A stretch of DNA of 64,000 nucleotides from positions 620,001-684,000 of the forward strand of contig NZ_JAAFYS010000003.1 of assembly GCF_012070395.1 (NCBI RefSeq), given 5' to 3'. Source of the stretch: Pseudoroseicyclus tamaricis. GTDB taxonomy: Bacteria; Pseudomonadota; Alphaproteobacteria; Rhodobacterales; Rhodobacteraceae. The notes under the pieces are model-generated. The model was not told the DNA's origin. It worked only from the letters and a program-made list of their open reading frames with translations, and did not search any database. Positions within the stretch are counted from its first letter, which is position 1. The number at the start of each line of letters is the position of its first letter. Position numbers and translations under genes: made by a program. Shown here in pieces: positions 61,664-64,000 of the stretch.

Positions 61664-62625
61664 AGCAGCACCAGGACGCCGACGATGAAGGCGACATAGA
61701 GGGCGACGAAGGCGAGGCCCCAGACGCGCGTGATGTCCCGCCCGCGGATGATGGGCAGAAGCAGGAGGGTCGAGACCAGCATCACCGGCAGGTCGGCGTA
61801 GAAGGCCGAGACGGGCACGGGGATGTCGCCGAGGACGGAGGCGACGCCGAGGATGCAGAGCAGGTTGAAGAAGTTCGAGCCGATGACGTTGCCGAGGATG
61901 ACATCCGCCTGCCGGCGGATGGCGGCGGCGACGGAGGTCGCCAGCTCGGGCAGGGAGGTGCCGACGGCGACGAGCGTGAGGCCGATCACCTGCTCGGAGA
62001 CGCCCCAGCGCAGGGCGATGTTGGTGGCGCCGTTCACCAGCAGTTCCGCCCCGATGGGCAGGCCGATAAGGCCGGCGAGGATGTAGAGCGCGATCTTGAG
62101 GCGGCTGATCGAGGGATCGGCCCCCTCGGGCTGCTCGTCGCTCCCTATCGGGCGCGCCTCGCGGGCGGCGCTGCGCTGGGTCATCGCGCCCCGCACGGTG
62201 ATCCAGAGGATCGCCGCCAGCGCCGCCAGCAGGATCAGCCCGTCGATGCGGCCGAGGCCGAGGCCGATGGCGGCGAGGGCGATGACCAGCACCGTGGCGC
62301 CCAGCATCTGCCAGTAGGACTCGCGAACATCCAGCGCGCCGGAATGGATGGTGCGGAAGATGGCCGGCAGGCCGAGGATGAGCAACACGTTGGCGATATT
62401 GCTGCCCACCACGTTGCCCAGTGCCAGCCCCGGGGAGCCGCTGATCACGGCGGCGACGGAGACCAGAAGCTCGGGCGCCGAGGTGCCGAAGGCGACGACC
62501 GTGAGCGAGACGACGAGCGCCGGAATGCCGAGGCGCAGCGACAGGTTCACCGCGCCCTTCACGAGCGCATCGCCGGCGAAGACGAGCAGCGCCACCCCGC
62601 CGGCGACGAAGAGCCAGTCGATCAT
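61660..62625 (-). CDS. Calcium/sodium antiporter (CaCA family, YrbG-like)
   Basis: A 321-residue membrane exchanger with two inverted repeats. The first repeat contains the alpha motif SPGLALGNVVGSNIANVLLILG and the second ADVILGNVIGSNFFNLLCILG (in parts), the GN-GSN signature that binds Ca2+ and Na+. About ten helices are predicted. It is coupled by ATGA overlaps to the small zinc-ribbon gene upstream and to the SDR gene downstream, forming a tight operon with the S49 peptidase. Confidence 0.9.
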   Translation of the reverse strand: MIDWLFVAGGVALLVFAGDALVKGAVNLSLRLGIPALVVSLTVVAFGTSAPELLVSVAAVISGSPGLALGNVVGSNIANVLLILGLPAIFRTIHSGALDVRESYWQMLGATVLVIALAAIGLGLGRIDGLILLAALAAILWITVRGAMTQRSAAREARPIGSDEQPEGADPSISRLKIALYILAGLIGLPIGAELLVNGATNIALRWGVSEQVIGLTLVAVGTSLPELATSVAAAIRRQADVILGNVIGSNFFNLLCILGVASVLGDIPVPVSAFYADLPVMLVSTLLLLPIIRGRDITRVWGLAFVALYVAFIVGVLVLL

Positions 62626-62801
62626 GCGCGGCGCTCCCGGCAGGGGCAGGGCCCCTTGCCGATCTGCGGGCGCCCGCAGTCAGGGCATGTCCGGCCCAGC
62701 CGCCGCGTCACGCTGTCCGGCAGCTTGGGGAAGCGCAGGCGGCCGAACATGGCGAGCACCGCCATGAAGACGAAGAAGAGCGTGATGACCTTGAAGATCA
62801 C
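62622..62801 (-). CDS. Small membrane protein with zinc-ribbon tail
   Basis: A 59-residue protein. Residues 1-21 are one transmembrane helix (IFKVITLFFVFMAVLAMFG), and the C terminus is a zinc ribbon RTCPDCGRPQIGKGPCPCRE with Cys pairs 43/46 and 55/57, the second pair spaced more closely than usual. The GTG start at 62801 overlaps the stop of the upstream peptidase gene (GTGA), and its own stop overlaps the antiporter start. Its length below most gene-calling limits and its operon position make it real, but its function is unknown; it may anchor or assist the S49 peptidase. Confidence 0.75.
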   Translation of the reverse strand: MIFKVITLFFVFMAVLAMFGRLRFPKLPDSVTRRLGRTCPDCGRPQIGKGPCPCRERRA

Positions 62802-63595
62802 AGGCCGAACCGTCCGAAGGCGAGGCGGCTCTCGACACTCTCCAGCGCGCCGGCGGCGGCGGTGGCGCCGAGCCGGGCCATCAGGCTCTTCTTCTGCCCG
62901 TAGTTGCGGAAGCGCGTCTTCGGCCCGAAGCGGCGCTTCATCTCCGGCACGAGGTGGCCGACCCCGTCCGCCAGCCCCTTCTCGATGGCGCGGTGGCCGA
63001 TCCAGATGTTGCCGGTGAAGAGGTTCTCGCTCGCGTCCAGCTTGGGGCCGCGGCGGGATTTCACGTGGGCAATGAAGGCCTCGTGGAGCTGGCCGAGCCA
63101 AGTCTCCAGCCGCTCGACATCCTGCGGCCGCTCGGGGCGGAAGGGATCGAGCAGGCTCTTCGACTCGCCGGCGGTGTGCACCCGCCGCTCGACGCCGTGG
63201 CGGGCGATGAGCTCGTTGAAGCCGAAGCTGGCGGAGATGACGCCGATGGAGCCGACCATCGAGGTCTCGTCGACGAAGATCTCGTCGGCAGCGCAGGCGA
63301 GCCAGTACCCGCCCGACGCCGCCACATCCTCGCAGAAGGCGAAGACGGGGACGCGTTTCTCCTCGCTCAGCCGCCGGATGCGGGCGGCGATGAGGGAGGA
63401 TTGCGCGGCGGAGCCGCCGGGGCAGTTGATGGCCAGCGCCACGGCGGCGGGCTTGCCGCGGCGAAAGGCCTTCTCGATCTGCGCGGCGAGGCCATGATCC
63501 GTCAGCCCGGCCCGGGGGCCGGCCGAGGAGATGGGGCCCTCGAGCCGGATGACGGCGACGGTCGGGCGGGAGGAGCCGAAGATACGGTTGAACAT
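62798..63595 (-). CDS. S49-family membrane peptidase (SppA-like)
   Basis: A 265-residue Ser peptidase of the SppA/SohB type, half the length of E. coli SppA. It shows VAVIRLEGPIS, then VALAINCPGGSAAQSSLIAARIR, and the active-site SGGYWLACAADEIF with the nucleophile Ser and, by family, a Lys further on. VGSIGVISASFGF contributes to substrate binding. It degrades signal peptides or membrane proteins. ATG 63595 is chosen; the longer frame is noncoding. It is the first gene of the zinc-ribbon/antiporter/SDR operon and is divergent from deoC. Confidence 0.9.
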   Translation of the reverse strand: MFNRIFGSSRPTVAVIRLEGPISSAGPRAGLTDHGLAAQIEKAFRRGKPAAVALAINCPGGSAAQSSLIAARIRRLSEEKRVPVFAFCEDVAASGGYWLACAADEIFVDETSMVGSIGVISASFGFNELIARHGVERRVHTAGESKSLLDPFRPERPQDVERLETWLGQLHEAFIAHVKSRRGPKLDASENLFTGNIWIGHRAIEKGLADGVGHLVPEMKRRFGPKTRFRNYGQKKSLMARLGATAAAGALESVESRLAFGRFGL

Positions 63596-63693
63596 GGGAC
63601 AGATGTAGGGGCCGCCCGGGGGCGCGGCAAGCCGGCGCAGGTGGGCGGCGGGCCGCTCCGGGGAGTCCCGCAGCGTCCCCGGCGGCGGCTGGA

Positions 63694-63713
63694 ATTTGAC
63701 CAAATGGTCAAAT
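63694..63713. promoter_or_regulatory. RutR/TetR-like operator between sppA-like gene and deoC
   Basis: ATTTGACCA-AA-TGGTCAAAT is a 20-base inverted repeat with nine-base perfect arms. Its core TTGACCA-N2-TGGTCAA is the consensus of the pyrimidine regulator RutR. It lies 57 bases upstream of deoC, a nucleoside-catabolism gene, which fits the function. Confidence 0.6.
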
Positions 63714-63770
63714 CTTGCCAAGGGCCCGCCCCCGTGGCACCTTCCTTCGGGCAAAGCGCGAGGCCGCCAG

Positions 63771-64000
63771 ATGGACACCACCCACGACACCCGCGCCCCC
63801 GCGGCGCAAAATGGGGGGCAGAGCCAGCTCCCGCAGGTGCAGGAGCATCTGCCCCGCAACCCCGGCATGCCGCTCGACGTCGACTGGGTCGCCTCGGTCC
63901 AGGCCAATACCTCGGCCATCGAGCGTCGCGCGGCAACGCTCCCCGGCCGCCGCTCCGTCAAGAAGGAGTTCCAGGCCGCCTGGCTCTGCAAGGCCGTCTC
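63771..64000 (+). CDS. deoC: Deoxyribose-phosphate aldolase, N-terminal part (cut by window end)
   Basis: The first 76 codons of a gene that runs off the window. PRNPGMPLDVDWVASVQANT, SAIERRAATLPGRRSVKKEFQAAWL (in parts) match the N terminus of the long (about 330-residue) DeoC of alphaproteobacteria. The active-site lysines lie outside the window. DeoC splits 2-deoxyribose 5-phosphate into acetaldehyde and glyceraldehyde 3-phosphate in nucleoside catabolism. The ATG at 63771 is supported by MDTTHD and the upstream operator. It is divergent from the S49 gene. Confidence 0.85.
   Translation, partial: MDTTHDTRAPAAQNGGQSQLPQVQEHLPRNPGMPLDVDWVASVQANTSAIERRAATLPGRRSVKKEFQAAWLCKAV

Overview
The window is a GC-rich chromosomal stretch from an alphaproteobacterium, almost certainly a member of the Rhodobacteraceae (Rhodobacter/roseobacter type). 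Four things point there: a bztABCD-type amino-acid ABC operon, an ATP12 F1-ATPase chaperone gene, a luxR-luxI quorum-sensing pair, and a VPEID-CTERM/exosortase E locus. Most of the window (about 12.7-54 kb) is the translation/transcription super-cluster on the minus strand. Read from high to low coordinates it runs rplJL-rpoB-rpoC, rpsL-rpsG-fusA-tuf, the S10 genes, the spc genes and the alpha genes, ending at rplQ.

Layout. 0-12.6 kb: argB, a SixA-like phosphatase, an ABM-domain gene, bztABCD (-), a tight ATP12-HAD-RluC-CrcB operon (-), rarA (-), and luxR-luxI (-). 12.7-38.8 kb: ribosomal protein genes, adk, secY, rpoA, tuf and fusA, all minus strand, broken into segments by three blocks of unrelated genes (18.4-21.5, 26.3-28.0 and 31.0-32.3 kb). 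39.3-43.0 kb: a fourth block, with a tiny VPEID-CTERM protein, its exosortase E/protease, an MFS transporter and an unknown gene. 43.5-54 kb: rpoC, rpoB, rplL and rplJ, with an unexpected acyltransferase gene locked between rpoB and rpoC by 4-base overlaps on both sides. 54.2-64 kb: an RTX lipase/esterase, a YghU-type glutathione transferase, a VOC protein, ybaB-recR, uvrC with a duplicated 3' end, an SDR oxidoreductase, a Ca2+/Na+ antiporter, a small zinc-ribbon membrane protein, an S49 peptidase and the start of deoC.

How it fits together. Each interruption of the ribosomal cluster comes with a factor-independent terminator and, where one could be read, a sigma-70-like promoter for the next segment (rpsL, rpmC, rplO, rpsM). 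The superoperon therefore probably works as several transcription units. Two repeat families recur. One has GTAG heads and GGTGCGTG/CACGCACC palindromes and sits directly after the stop codons of rpoA, rplR, fusA and (degenerate) rplL. The other carries a GGCCAGATGAA tail and lies around argB, rarA and uvrC. The most unusual items are the rpoB-acyltransferase-rpoC arrangement, the VPEID-CTERM/exosortase E pair with a mature peptide of only a few residues before the sorting signal, the stop-codon-hugging repeats, and the tandemly duplicated uvrC tail. I saw no tRNA, rRNA, CRISPR array or insertion sequence.
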